From NCBI GenBank assembly GCA_019155185.1, contig CM032795.1, positions 9,775,795 through 9,839,794 of the forward strand: DNA of 64,000 nucleotides, given 5' to 3'. Below are positions 1-10,978 of the stretch, in pieces (position 1 is the first letter of the stretch; each line of letters starts with the position of its first letter). A program made the translations under genes and the position numbers. This DNA is from Beaufortia kweichowensis (taxonomy: Eukaryota > Chordata > Actinopteri > Cypriniformes > Gastromyzontidae). The notes below the pieces were generated by a model. It saw nothing but the letters and a program-made list of their open reading frames with translations, was not told the DNA's origin and searched no databases.

Positions 1-514
1 ACGTCAGATATCGGCGGTTCACGGAGTGACGTACAGTTCTACTCAATAAATCTGTTGCATCTCTAACAAAATAAAAGCACATTTTAAGATACTGCATAAT
101 GTAAACCTAAAAAAATATTTTCGCTTTCCAATCAATGCGTATTTAGTAAGACAGAGAAAGACCCTTACTTTTATTGCATTCTTTTTTTTAAATGCAATCA
201 GATACATTTCATTTGGGAGAAAAAAGTTATCTAATATCTCATATTATAAAAGTAATTTAAACTTTTAACTTAAATATTTTTGCTGTTGAACTGTTGAACT
301 TATTGTTAACGTTTTTTTGTATTATATTGCAAATGTTGTATTCGCAAGAATTTTTTAACACTACCGACAGTTTTTCTAGCTGATTTATTTATTGTTGAAT
401 TATTGTTTTTCGGCAAGGTTTTTCGCATTCAGTCGTAGGACCATTTTAAGCTATAATGTACTAAATTGTTTAATCTTTGTACATAATGTTGCTTTTTTGT
501 ACATTGCCTAAACC

Positions 515-995
515 TAGTAGTAACATCTGTTAACGGTTTAAATACAAAGTATGGTGAGTTCAGAAAGTTCAATTACCACTTTAGCTGTTTAAATTCTATT
601 CAAGGTAAGAAATAAAATAACAATTCCAAACACACTATTGTCTTGATCCTATGAAATTTTGCCGTTTGACCATGTGGGGGCAACATAAGAGAGGAAACAT
701 GACAGGCAGAGACGGATGAATTTTAACCTGAACTGGAGAAAATTCTAAGAAAAAGTTTAAACAATTAAAGAAAAAAAATGTTACTTGGAGATACTCTATA
801 ACTAATGTGTTTCTTAACAGGAACGTGCTGGGAAATCACAATGCTGCTTCTGAGCTCCATGACCCTGTTACTTGGACTTTCTAAACATAAAATCAGAATA
901 TGCAAGATACTCCACCTGTGGGGAAATACAGTTTATTCACTTTCTAAAGACTTTTGGTCAATGTCAACATATAATTCACATGTGTAATCATACAT
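515..995 (+). pseudogene. Decayed duplicate of a transmembrane exon with flanking introns
   Basis: This stretch aligns by eye almost continuously with 10283-10733, which holds the end of exon 3, intron 3, the membrane-spanning exon 4 and the start of intron 4 of the CysR-domain receptor gene at 8581-10978. Shared landmarks are the exon 3 donor (AGTATGGTGAGTTCAGAAA near 548), the intron text around 'aattttaacctgaactgg', the acceptor (near 820) and the hydrophobic segment MLLLSS.TLLLGL (841-890). About ten bases are missing at the end of the hydrophobic segment and the donor AGGTAAG has become ATGCAAG, so the exon could not be spliced as in the parent. No copies of exon 5 follow, and exons 1-2 would fall outside the window. 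I infer a partial tandem duplication that has decayed. Confidence 0.8.
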
Positions 996-1393
996 AGATC
1001 AGTTTCATTAGATTACATTAAATTAAGAGGTCCAGTTTCAACAGCAACATAGCTTTCATAAGAAATATCTAATCTGACCAAAATCTGCAGTAATTCTAAA
1101 CAAATAAAATAACTTTCATTTGAAACTACTGACTGTAAGAAAGTTAACACTTTATTGTTAGTTGTCAAAATGAGAACTGACTTTATATTAACTAAAAAGT
1201 TTCATGCATTTGTAGATTTGTTAATTTGATATGTGTGCAAATTTAACATCTACAGCATGTGCACGTGTTTAGTAACTACTTCTTAACATCTTAACTTCTA
1301 TCTTTGGTTTCTTAATGATTTATATTCTCTTTGTGTGGTAAAAGCTGTTAACATTACCAAACATAACGCATCAGATTTTCCACCCTGCTGATA
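996..1393 (-). other. 3' flank or 3' UTR of the zinc-finger gene
   Basis: No coding potential is seen. A minus-strand AATAAA (plus TTTATT at 1151-1156) is the best polyadenylation signal for the zinc-finger gene and would give a 3' UTR of roughly 250 bases. Confidence 0.4.
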
Positions 1394-3289
1394 TCAAATT
1401 TCTTTTTTATCACTGTGGTCAAATGTTTTCATGTGTTTTTTTAAACTAGCAGTTTGCCTAAAAAGTTTTCCACATTCTGGGCAGGGGAAAGGAGCCTGTC
1501 CAGTGTGAAGTAAAACATGGGCGTTCATACCGTTCCGATGGCGAAAGGTCTTAGCGCAGTAGCTGCATTTATAAGGCCTTTCCCCAGTGTGAATACGCAT
1601 ATGAGCATAGTAGCCTGAAAGTTGGGCATATGCCTTTGGGCAAAGCTTACACTTATGAGGTTTTTCTCCTGTGTGTGTTCGGACATGTCTCTTCATGGCA
1701 CCAGGATCTCTAAACCCCTTGTTGCACTCACTGCAAACATAAGGACGAGCACCGGTGTGAACAAACATATGTAAACGCAGTCCCGGTTTGGTACGGTACG
1801 TTTTGTTGCAGATCTCACACTGGTGTGGTCTGTCTGTAGTGTGAACACGCTTGTGTGCAATCAGCCCTTGAGCCTGTTTAAAGCTCTTGTCACACAGCGA
1901 GCATATAAAAGGCCTGTCTTCAGAATGCACAGCTCTGTGAACGCCTAAATTATGCCGACTTCTGAAACACTTACCACAGTCATCGCAGACAAAAAGTCGG
2001 TTATTTGTGTGGATTTGTACGTGATTGCGCAAATAACACATACGTGAGAACTTCATATTGCAGTGCTCACACGAATAAGGGCGTTCATCTGAGTGCACAG
2101 TTTGATGTTTTTTTAGTTGGTACCACAGTCTGAAGCACAATGCACATTCAGGACATTTGAAAGGTTTTTCACCTGTATGTATGCGCTGATGAGTATTAAG
2201 GTTACTGGAATAACGAAATTTTTTATCACAAACGGTACAGGAATATGGTAATTCTCCAGTATGAATTAGTAAATGCTGTCGCAAATGTTCCGCTCGGTGA
2301 AACTGTTTACCTAAAATGGAGACAAAGTACAAATGAATGAGAACATACTGCATTAGTTTCGTACATACTGCAATTGTTTGTAATCTGACGACTTACCACA
2401 TTCTGTACAACTGTGTCGTTTTTCTTCACCGTGAATTTTTTGATGTGACTTCAGATCACCACATCTAGCAAACCTATGGCCACATTCTTCACACTGAAAC
2501 CTTTTCACACCACTGTGCAGAATCATATGGGTGTTGAGAGAGCCCTTCTGTGTAAAACCCTTTTTACAGATGTTGCAGGTGAAAGGACGCTCTCCAGTGT
2601 GTGTGTGCATGTGAAGCTTTAGTTTGGATGGGTTAACACAGCACTTGCCACATATGTGGCACTCATATGGACGTATGTGGCCATGTGCCGTCTGGTTATG
2701 ATCAACAAGACCTTTTTTGGTGTCCAGGACCACGCCACACTCTTTACATGGATATATACCTTCCACCCATTTATCAGAGAACCTGGGCTGCCTCTCTTTT
2801 CCACTGCTTTTGGCTTTCCCCTTGTGTCTGGACAGGATGTCACCTGCGTGTCTTGCAGAACTCTTGGCTCTGATGGTCTGACTGCTCTTTCCATTTCCAT
2901 TTAAAACATGATGGTGTGAGTCTTTCTTGCAGCTGTGACCATTAGTATGTGATATTTTTAGTTTGTTTTTTCTCCCCCCTTTTTTAGATGTGTGGGGTGT
3001 CTGCGTATTTGTTTGATCAGTGGGTTCCTCTTCAGTAACATGTACATTGTTTTTGCTCTCATATACAGATGAACCTGCAACAAAACGACATGCTTTAATA
3101 CACAGATTTCAAAACATTATATGAACTCACCATATGCAGTAATGCAAACAGTTCTAAAACTGATGTTATGTCTAGTAATTGTACAATCACTGTTGTAGAG
3201 TTGTTATTTAATGAGCTAATTCTTGTACAGACAAAAAGCGGCATTTGCTTACGTTGTCTTGACGCGGTTTGCTGCGATCGTGTCCGCAT
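1394..3289 (-). CDS. C2H2 zinc-finger protein, 15 fingers
   Basis: Three coding exons: 3289-3253, 3074-2397 and 2310-1394, both introns in phase 1, giving 543 residues. The first exon encodes MRTRSQQTASRQR. The second begins with a polar, Lys/Ser-rich linker of about 100 residues with no KRAB, BTB, SCAN or ZAD domain that I recognise. From about residue 122 there are 15 tandem C2H2 fingers, most joined by TGE(R/K)P-type linkers, ending shortly before the stop. Finger 1 has an H-X4-H spacing. The last intron falls inside finger 5, just after its second cysteine, so neither exon alone encodes that finger. The protein is a probable nuclear sequence-specific DNA-binding regulator. Fish have many such genes, so I give no symbol. 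Splice sites and phase support the model strongly. Confidence 0.9.
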
Positions 3290-3546
3290 GTTTCTAATCA
3301 TGTAGCTATACACGCATGCATGTACTGTGTTCTGCTGTTGCCTCCGTAAACTTCATTAACAACACAAGATGCAAGCTTCCCGCTAGTCGGCTATGGATGT
3401 CGGATCAACTGAGCATGCGCGACACATTCCGATACGATTGGCGCAATTCAAAAGTTGTCGTCTGACGTTCCAGTGCATTCATTCAGCAGAATTCACTACT
3501 TACACAACAACTAGTTCCGCATTTTACTCAATACAGTGTGGTGACT
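3290..3546 (-). promoter_or_regulatory. Probable promoter and 5' UTR of the zinc-finger gene
   Basis: This is the sequence just upstream of the zinc-finger ATG (3289). It is richer in CpG than its surroundings and contains GAGCATGCGCGAC near 3410-3423, which resembles an NRF-1 site. There is no clear TATA box, as is usual for housekeeping-type zinc-finger promoters. The assignment rests on position and composition only. Confidence 0.35.
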
Positions 3547-3665
3547 AATTTGTTCCCCCCAGGACCCCGCGTGATTACACTGGCTGATTTCACCCGCGTG
3601 ATTCCTCTAACGGGTACTCTTTTAAGCGCCTGAATACAATTCCTATAAAATCACGTTATGATTTA

Positions 3666-3990
3666 TTTTATTTTTTTATTGTAACAATAAGGAACAAAAA
3701 ATACAGTATGTACAAAGTTAAACAGAAAATACAGTACGTACAACGTATACATCAGATCTTACAAAAAAAACAACTGCATGAAAAAAAAGGAGAGGGCACA
3801 TGAGTAAAATTACAAATATATTAAGAAAGAATATTAAACATGACACAAATTCTAGATGTTTTCAAAGCTTTCTTGTTAACAGACTTTGAAATTGTATTTA
3901 AGTACAACTTCAGGCAAACAGAAATCAATGAGCCACTGCTGTTTCTAAAGAGCATACAAATTTCCAAAGAGATGGCCTTTATAACGGTAT
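3666..3990 (-). mobile_element. Retroposon insertion flanked by 15-bp duplications
   Basis: The segment is flanked by identical 15-mers TCACGTTATGATTTA at 3651-3665 and 3991-4005. Immediately inside the left copy is a T-rich tract (ttttatttttttattg), which on the minus strand reads as an AATAAA-containing A-rich tail. A target-site duplication of this length next to an A-rich tail is what LINE-mediated retroposition leaves. The roughly 325-base body has no recognisable coding content. A further copy of the 15-mer at 4112-4126 belongs to a separate local tandem duplication. Confidence 0.6.
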
Positions 3991-4187
3991 TCACGTTATG
4001 ATTTACGTCGTTTAAACTGTGCTAAAATGACAGTTAATGTCTTTTAAACGAAATGATTCATACACTAGTATTTAACTGATGCTATGGGTAGTGAAATCAA
4101 ACAAATCTAGTTCACGTTATGATTTACTGTTTAAACTTTAAAATGACGTTAGCTTTGGTGGGTTCTAGTGAAATCAAACAAATCTAG
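3990..4187 (+). repeat. Imperfect tandem duplication
   Basis: Unit one (3990-4110) and unit two (4111-4187) both start TTCACGTTATGATTTAC, share a 'tttaaact...aaaatgac' core and end GTGAAATCAAACAAATCTAG. Unit two is shorter through an internal deletion of about 44 bases. Confidence 0.75.
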
Positions 4188-4737
4188 TTCTACCTGGCTT
4201 TGGTCGCTAAGCTTAGCTTGTGCAAATTTGTTCCCCCCTGTAGGACCCCCAACGAAGGAGTCCGTCGCGATGCACGTCCGCCTCCCGAGACCCTTATAAC
4301 AAATTAAATACTTGTTGTGTAGACTCAAATAAATGTGTAAATATATTTGTGTAATTTGTGTGTTTTTAGATGTGTTTGGAAGAAGATACGATGTGCTTTA
4401 ACCCGCGGCGCGCACGCAGGCGCTGCTATGGTTTAAAAAAAAAACAGAGGTGATCAATGAATTGAGCTGATTTACGTGATAAATGCCCGTGTAATGCATA
4501 TATTCTAGCCAAAACACACAAGTCTAGTTTGTACAATGCATAATAAGTGTACACAAAGCTGTGCAGAGATCGTGGGAAATTTGCTTGAGAAATTTGTTCC
4601 CCCTGTAGGACCCCAAAATAGGAGTCCGTCGCGATGCCTGTCCGAAATCGGTTGTAGCAAATTAATGGGATCATTTAGGTAGTAACAAAAATATACATTT
4701 ACTGATTGTACATTTACTGACTCCCTCTTTGGGTAGA

Positions 4738-4739
<2 letters not shown>

Positions 4740-4793
<54 letters not shown>
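4740..4793. repeat. (TA)n microsatellite
   Basis: An uninterrupted TA dinucleotide run of about 26 units. It is likely polymorphic and self-complementary. Confidence 0.98.
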
Positions 4794-4796
<3 letters not shown>

Positions 4797-5039
4797 TGAC
4801 AGTTTTTTTGAAATTGCTTTTATATAGTCACACTATATATCACAATATACATTATGCAGAACACTTTACACAATATACATATTGAAATACACAACAACAG
4901 AATCCAGAGGGTCTAACATTCCTTAGTCAAAATTTGAGTATTCATAAAAAAAATTATAATTCTTCCTTGCTTTCTTATTAACTACATTTTTAATGCTGCA
5001 GTAGTCCTTAGTCTCTTGAAGGAAATGATAAAAACTTGG

Positions 5040-5350
5040 CTTGGATCCTGTCTACTTCTTCTTATGTAATTTTATTGTTTACTCAAAACAATAAAAAGTT
5101 GTACAAAATAATTTAAATTATTTTTTTTATTTTTACTGGATACACAGATTACAAATACATTTACCTTACAAATAATATCTGTTTTCCTCCTAAAAACATT
5201 TTCCATATTAACCCAAACAATATATATGCATGTACAGAACAGATGGGCAATAGTCTCTTTTTCGAACACAAACAAAACGAACAAAAATCATTCCTTATAT
5301 GTTTATTAGAACAACTGTGTCTGAGAATATCAATTTCCGCTTTAAACATT
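5040..5350 (-). mobile_element. Remnant of the 3' end of an L1/Tx1-like LINE ORF2
   Basis: On the minus strand two overlapping frames together resemble the C-terminal CCHC-like region of LINE reverse transcriptases: one frame gives NDFCSFC (from about 5300) and the neighbouring frame continues EKETIAHLFCTCIYIVWVN, as in the usual pattern C-x-x-C...E-T-x-x-H-L-F-x-x-C...W. The change of frame and nearby stops show it is dead. The AT-rich sequence to its left, down to about 4900, may be its 3' UTR. The family-level call comes from pattern recognition only. Confidence 0.5.
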
Positions 5351-8300
5351 TAACATATTTTGCCTCAGAATTAGGGTGAGGTGCCATTGGAATTTAAAAG
5401 TAATATAATATAAAAAAAACTAATATAATATATTTTTTAATATTAATAATTCATGTTTTGTAATAAATACTTATGTACTCAAAGAAATGTTTCATTATAT
5501 ATTCCATACCTGTTGCAATTAAAAACAATTCAGACCTATAGCATATTTTAGGCCTACATCATGCTTTGTATGGTTAACCATATGAACATTTTCATATGTA
5601 ATATTTTTGTTTGTTTGTATGTAATGTAATGTAATTTTGTACTTTGTACAGGGGTGGTGTCCTTGGCTCCACCTCACTTTTATTATATCCTTTTGTGTAA
5701 TTCTTATATGGGCCTTTAACTATTAAATTATTTATTTCTTATTAAAAATAAAAAAAGACAATCTTATAGCTCATTATTAAGAGAGTTAGACGTCTGACTA
5801 AGCAAAATAATGTCTATTTTGACTGTATTTTGAAATGTTCTCCAGCTTGAGTTAGGAAGCTGAACACCTTGACCTTGGAGGGCTGTGGGTGTATGTAGGA
5901 CAGAGACCTGGAAAAGAGTGAAAATCACAAATAGGCACATGTATGTGATGGCATGCTCAAGCTGTATTTGGATCTATGCCGTCACATCTGATAATCTATA
6001 AAACAACCTGAAAGCCTAAATGTCCTATGGAACTGATGTTGAAGATGTTTGGGGACCTTATGACCTAGTATGGAAATTGCTTAGGACTATCTATATCCTA
6101 AACAATCCTAAAACTCATATTTGCATAATGTAATGACGTTGTTTAGTTGACTGTCAGCTTACATACCACTGAACTGAATGTAAAAGGAGGTTGTCCTGTA
6201 TCTCACACCTGTGAGCGTGAAGCTGACTTCTGCTTGGCAAAACTACAAAGATTTTTCTTCAATTTACTTAATTTCTGACTCATGGTCTTCATTCAATCAT
6301 AACTGGTCTATGGGTCTTAACTGTATTTCCCATACAACATATACTGTATGTACATATAGAATAATATACACATCTCAGAGCAACTGGTATTGCTCTCACC
6401 ATCCTGTTGTATATATTGACAGTACATTGAAGTTTAAATTTTTCACAGAACTCTTTGTATAATAACAGGTTTTCTTTATCATCCTAATCTTTACAGACTG
6501 GGGTGTTTTGCAGCAATCATTAATCATGTTATTGATTATACCTGTAGGCCCTGCTAAAGAAGGTATTGCCTCGTGCTGGCCCCTCCACTGAAGACCTTTG
6601 CAAAAGCTGATGATATGACATCCCAGTAAAGGATAAGGTTGTTTACCCTGTAACTGTTAAGGATAAGAAAAGTAGATGTTTACATAATTTTACACCTATC
6701 ATGGAGAATACTCGAAAAAAATGGTCTCTAAAAGGCAGATCTCTTCTTTGATGGCTGACAACCTTTCTTGTTTAACTTATGTTCTCACTTCTCTTTATGT
6801 TGATACCCAGACCTGTAAATCCATTGACCAGGTTTTGCTTAATATCTTATGCCATGTTGCTGGCATTGTTTTGAGTTTGGTTTGGTCTTTGCCACAGAAA
6901 AATGTAATATAAAACAAAATCAAAGGCGTGTCTAATAAAATTCTTCAGAGATTTATTCATCACGACAGATAAGTCTATTTTTAGGGCGGTCACTTGATTT
7001 AAACAATAAATCCCAGCCTTTTGTGACATGGTCTGAATTAGCCGAAATTCACCTCTTAAAATAATTACATGTATAATCAATTCCTGAATAATAAATCAGA
7101 TGTACCTGCAGCAGCCCATCGCTGTCATCTCATTCACTAATGATATTTCATGTTTAGTGACAGTTATGATTGAAAATGTTGCTTCTGTTAAATGTTTGTG
7201 GATTAGATCAATTTAGACGGTCTTGCGCGCTGAAACAGTGTTTAAAAATAACATAGAACAAAGTAAAGTACATTAAATGTAAAAATCCATTTTACATATT
7301 GATACTTGCACCTTTGAATATGTACTGTAGCAATATATTTGTCTAAACAATGACACAACGTAATTTAAACATTTAAGCATTCCCTTTAGATCCTTTTGAA
7401 ACAACAATAGGAAAACTGTGTTTCTTATCACACTCATTTTTACAGAACTTTAAAATAAAAAAATCCTTTTTTTAAAGAGAACCTGTCACTGTTCCATATA
7501 TTATATTGGGAGGTTTGTTGACAATATTGATTGGAAAAAATACTATTATTTTGTTTTGCAGATCAAACTGTCACTGGCTTACGTATATCCTACATCAAAA
7601 TCTCCACTTATGGAAGATCTGAGTGTTATAGCATTTCGTAGGAGGTACAAAGTTTCCTTTAATCATACTTCTTTTGGCCCCTCACATGAAAGGCACATTG
7701 TTTTCCTCCAAACTCAGAAATAAAATCTCACATTTTCCCTAATATAACAGATTTCTTTAATAGATACAGGCTATAGTGCTTTTAAGTGGGTTGCAATATC
7801 AAAACATGTTTAAGTTAAGATTTAGATTTAAGGCTTAAATATGTCATCATCGTTAATATTATTCATTTATTTACTTGTTGTTTATTTGTATGGAAGTCTT
7901 TTACACTTGCAGCCCCATGCAAACACAAAAGGTTGATGCTGTAAGTGTTTTCGCTGGCGTTCCTGTCCTAGTTAAATACGGCCTGGCTCCGTGGACACCA
8001 ACTTAGCGACAACATAGCAACGGGAACAGAAGCTCTGTCATCTCAGTTTGTCATGAATGGAATGCCATTGAAGCTGCTGCCTCATAAAATAACATCCCCG
8101 TTGTACATTAAACCTCTGTAAATTATCATTCAGAATGACCTTCTTGTAGCTTTTTGTCTAAACAGTAACTTTTTATTATACATAATACTGTTGTTTGGTT
8201 GTTGTTGTAGCTTTCTAAATTTTGAGGTTGTTCTCGTGTTTCGTCTTTGTTTTTTACTGCTCTTCTCCCTTTATCTCCAGCGTGGGAAGACACTTATTTT

Positions 8301-8580
8301 GCCTTTCATCCTTCTCGATCATTAGTATTCTGTACTCACTCTTTGAAGACTTTTGCTCTCTATGCACCATAAATTTCTGTCGTCTTCTAAGTGAAAGTCT
8401 GTTTTGCTACAGTGGCCAGAATTTTGTGGATCCACAAGCGTGCGTGCGTGCGTTTGATACGTTGCATATCGTGGTGGGAATGAGTGTTTACTCGGTATCG
8501 GATGGTTCAGAAAACATCATAACTGTGTACTGAGAGTCTTCTATTATTGACAGTGTTATTAGCGTACCGTATTCCCCGGG
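5351..8580. other. Intergenic, no gene recognised
   Basis: AT-rich sequence with only short unconvincing open frames. The last several hundred bases before 8581 may include the 5' UTR and promoter of the CysR receptor gene; no TATA box stands out. Confidence 0.5.
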
Positions 8581-10978
8581 ATGATGGATGCAAGTTGGAG
8601 AGGATTCTGGGCTTTCTTCCTCACAACATTCGTTTTTGAAGGTAACCTCGAAATTACTGAACTAATACACAGCAAAAAAAATCTTACTTTGTATTTGTGT
8701 CTTGTTTTTCAGTACAAATATCGAACATTTTGTAACTTGATAGCTGTCACGGCACATATTGAGCTATTGAGCAAACACATAAAACATGCACTATATCCGA
8801 ACAACTATTTTTAAACTAAATTGTAGATATTTGTTTTACGTTTTTGTCCTTTTTAATTTTAGATATTTTTAAAATAATATTTTATAATTAGCAAAATAGC
8901 GTTCTAATGTGGAACCAGCGAATCAAAACGACATAAGATATTAAACACTAAGATATATAAAAAAATCTGTATAAACCCTCTCTGACTGGCAGATATTTTT
9001 GTGTTTTAAGCATGAACTTATTTACTTTGAATAATTTTACAGTATATTAATCTTTATGTTTAGATAACTGTATTGGAAAGCAAGACAAAAATGCTAAGTA
9101 GGCTTAAGAAATCTAAAGTTTTACACATAACAATCTAAGCCCTTTATATGATGCAAACTACAGCTATCATTTTATTATATTTTATTGTTACTGTTTTCAA
9201 CAGTGAAGGGTGGTCTTCCAATGTAAATGTTTTTAAGCAAGTTTAATATGTAGGTTATTCATCTTGTATCAGGTTATGCATCTTGTATAATATTGATGTG
9301 ATAATGTCCTAATACATCTTATGTAGTATATTAACAAAACAAGTATTATAAACATCAATAACAAACTCTCTTTTTCTAGAATTGACAGGATTTAATATCA
9401 GGAATGAAGAGCTGAAAATGTGTGTACAGGTAAACGAAGACCAGGTCAGTGGTCAGTTAACCCTGCAGGGGTGCAGAGAAGATTCTGCTCTTCAGGAATG
9501 GCACTGGAACCCTGTGACACGCACCCTCAGCAATCCACAGACAGGAAGGTGTTTAACTGCACCCCAGATTCAGGACCATGAAGTTGTTTGGTTGCAAGCT
9601 TGCAGGTCTCAGCAGGAGGATTTTGAGGGCCAGACCTGGAGTTGCTCTAAAAAGGGTCTACTGACCTTACATGGCAAGGGTCTGCACCTGAGCGCTCGCC
9701 ACGATTCCTCCAAGCTCTTCCTTTCCAAAAATCGTGGAAAGGGCAGCAAGTGGAAGACGCTGGGTAATGAAACTGTATGCGAGGAGGCAGACAGTACACA
9801 TCTCGGCCAGAATGTGATGCAAGAGTCTGAACAGACACTTTCGACTGGACCCAGAATCCTCACGCAAATTCGCTACTGGCATTGTAAGAGAGTTAGTAGA
9901 AGACATATTCATTTATTTGTAGAGTAGGTCTGTGTTTCATGTTGCATACCTTCATTCAATTCATCTGATTAATGGCATGTCATATACATCCTTAGTTAAA
10001 ACTCCACAGAAATCTGCCAAGCATCACTCCTGTCACAGGAGACCGTATCAACTCATCCTCTGGGTCATGTGTCTTTCACACTTTAGAAGAAAATAACACT
10101 GTATATTTGACTTAAAATGTAAATTAATTCATTATTATCAATGTACCAATTTAGTAGTTTAATTATTGCTTGTATTTGCTAAAGCTGGGGGTAATGACCT
10201 GACTGCCCCCAAAACCACTGGAGTAACACAGACATCTGAGCCGTTACCTGAACTTCAAAGTAGCATGAGACCTGAGGAACCTTCTGTAAATGTTTTCAAT
10301 ACAGAGTATGGTGAGTTCAGAAAACTCAATGATCATTTTAGCTGTTAAATGCTTTTCAGTGAGGTAAGAAATGAAACAAGCAATTCCAAACGCAGTAGCT
10401 TGATCCTGTGAAATTTTGCATTTTGGCCACGTGAGGGCAGCATAGGAGAGGAAATTAATAGGCAATGCTAAGACTTGAATTTTAACCTGAACTGGTGAAC
10501 AAAAAAAGAAGTAAAATGTTATTTGGTGATATTCTATAAATACTGTGTTTACTAACAGGAACGGGGTGGAAAATGACAATGCTGCTTCTGAGCTCCTTGG
10601 CCCTGTTACTTGGACTTGTTATCCTTGTACTAAACATCTATCAGAACAGGTAAGATACTCCTCATATCACCTTGTTCATTTCTAAAGACTTTTGGTCAAT
10701 GGCATGGTATAATTCACACATGTAATTATACTTTCTAAGTGGTTGTTGAGTTTTTTCTCTTTGTGCTCAGGAGGAAGAAGACTGTAGTGGTGCTAAAATC
10801 TTACACTCCAACAGGAGAGGTCAGTCAACCCGGTTCTCCGGTGTCTAGCGAGAGAGCTCCTCTAACCCAACACCTCATGAAACCTGCCCAGTCACCCTCC
10901 ATTCGGCGAGGGGAGATCCTTGTTGAGTGGAAAGATGGAACAGTCACTCCACTGTTTGAAACCTATCTAACTGACTAA
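8581..10978 (+). CDS. Type I membrane protein with one mannose-receptor-type CysR (ricin B-like) domain
   Basis: Five exons: 8581-8641, 9380-9883, 10185-10310, 10559-10649 and 10771-10978, with phases consistent throughout and 329 residues. Residues 1-20 look like a signal peptide (FWAFFLTTFVF). Residues about 22-155 match the N-terminal cysteine-rich domain of MRC1, LY75 and PLA2R1: six cysteines in the same order (KMCV, QGC, RCL, QAC, WSC, TVC) with W/Q-rich beta-trefoil repeats. A Ser/Thr/Pro/Glu-rich stalk (about 155-231) follows, including one N-E-T glycosylation site near its start. A single membrane span lies at about 236-256, and a tail of about 68 residues starts RRKK. No C-type lectin or fibronectin-II domain follows, unlike the mannose-receptor family. 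In MRC1 this domain binds sulfated glycans; whether this protein does is inference. I do not recognise a named orthologue. Confidence 0.87.

Larger units (their letters stand above)
3547..4665 (+). repeat. GC-rich dispersed repeat, three copies
   Basis: Two long copies lie at 4224-4307 and 4590-4665, with a short 5' copy at 3547-3568. All begin AATTTGTTCCCCCC(TGT)AGGACCCC. The two long copies go on with AGGAGTCCGTCGCGATGC and GTCCG, and both end with CAAATTAA. The repeat stands out from the AT-rich surroundings by its C runs and CpGs. The minus strand can be read through both copies, but the copies are not obviously under coding constraint and the frames break. I do not recognise the family. 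Confidence 0.75.

Noticed and set aside
4426..4741. Minus-strand open frames across the GC-rich repeat
   Set aside because: The related repeat copy at 4224-4307 does not keep the same frame, no start context or splice structure is seen, and there is no recognisable domain.
7995..8035. RFX-like half site 'tagcaacgggaac' before the CysR receptor gene
   Set aside because: Only a half site matches and it is more than 500 bases from the start codon, so it is too weak to call.
8222..8533. 103-codon open frame upstream of the CysR receptor gene
   Set aside because: Composition looks like chance translation of T-rich DNA and it does not connect in phase to exon 1 at 8581. At most it is 5' UTR.
9609..9912. 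Minus-strand open frames within exon 2 of the CysR receptor gene
   Set aside because: They are antisense shadows of a well-supported coding exon.
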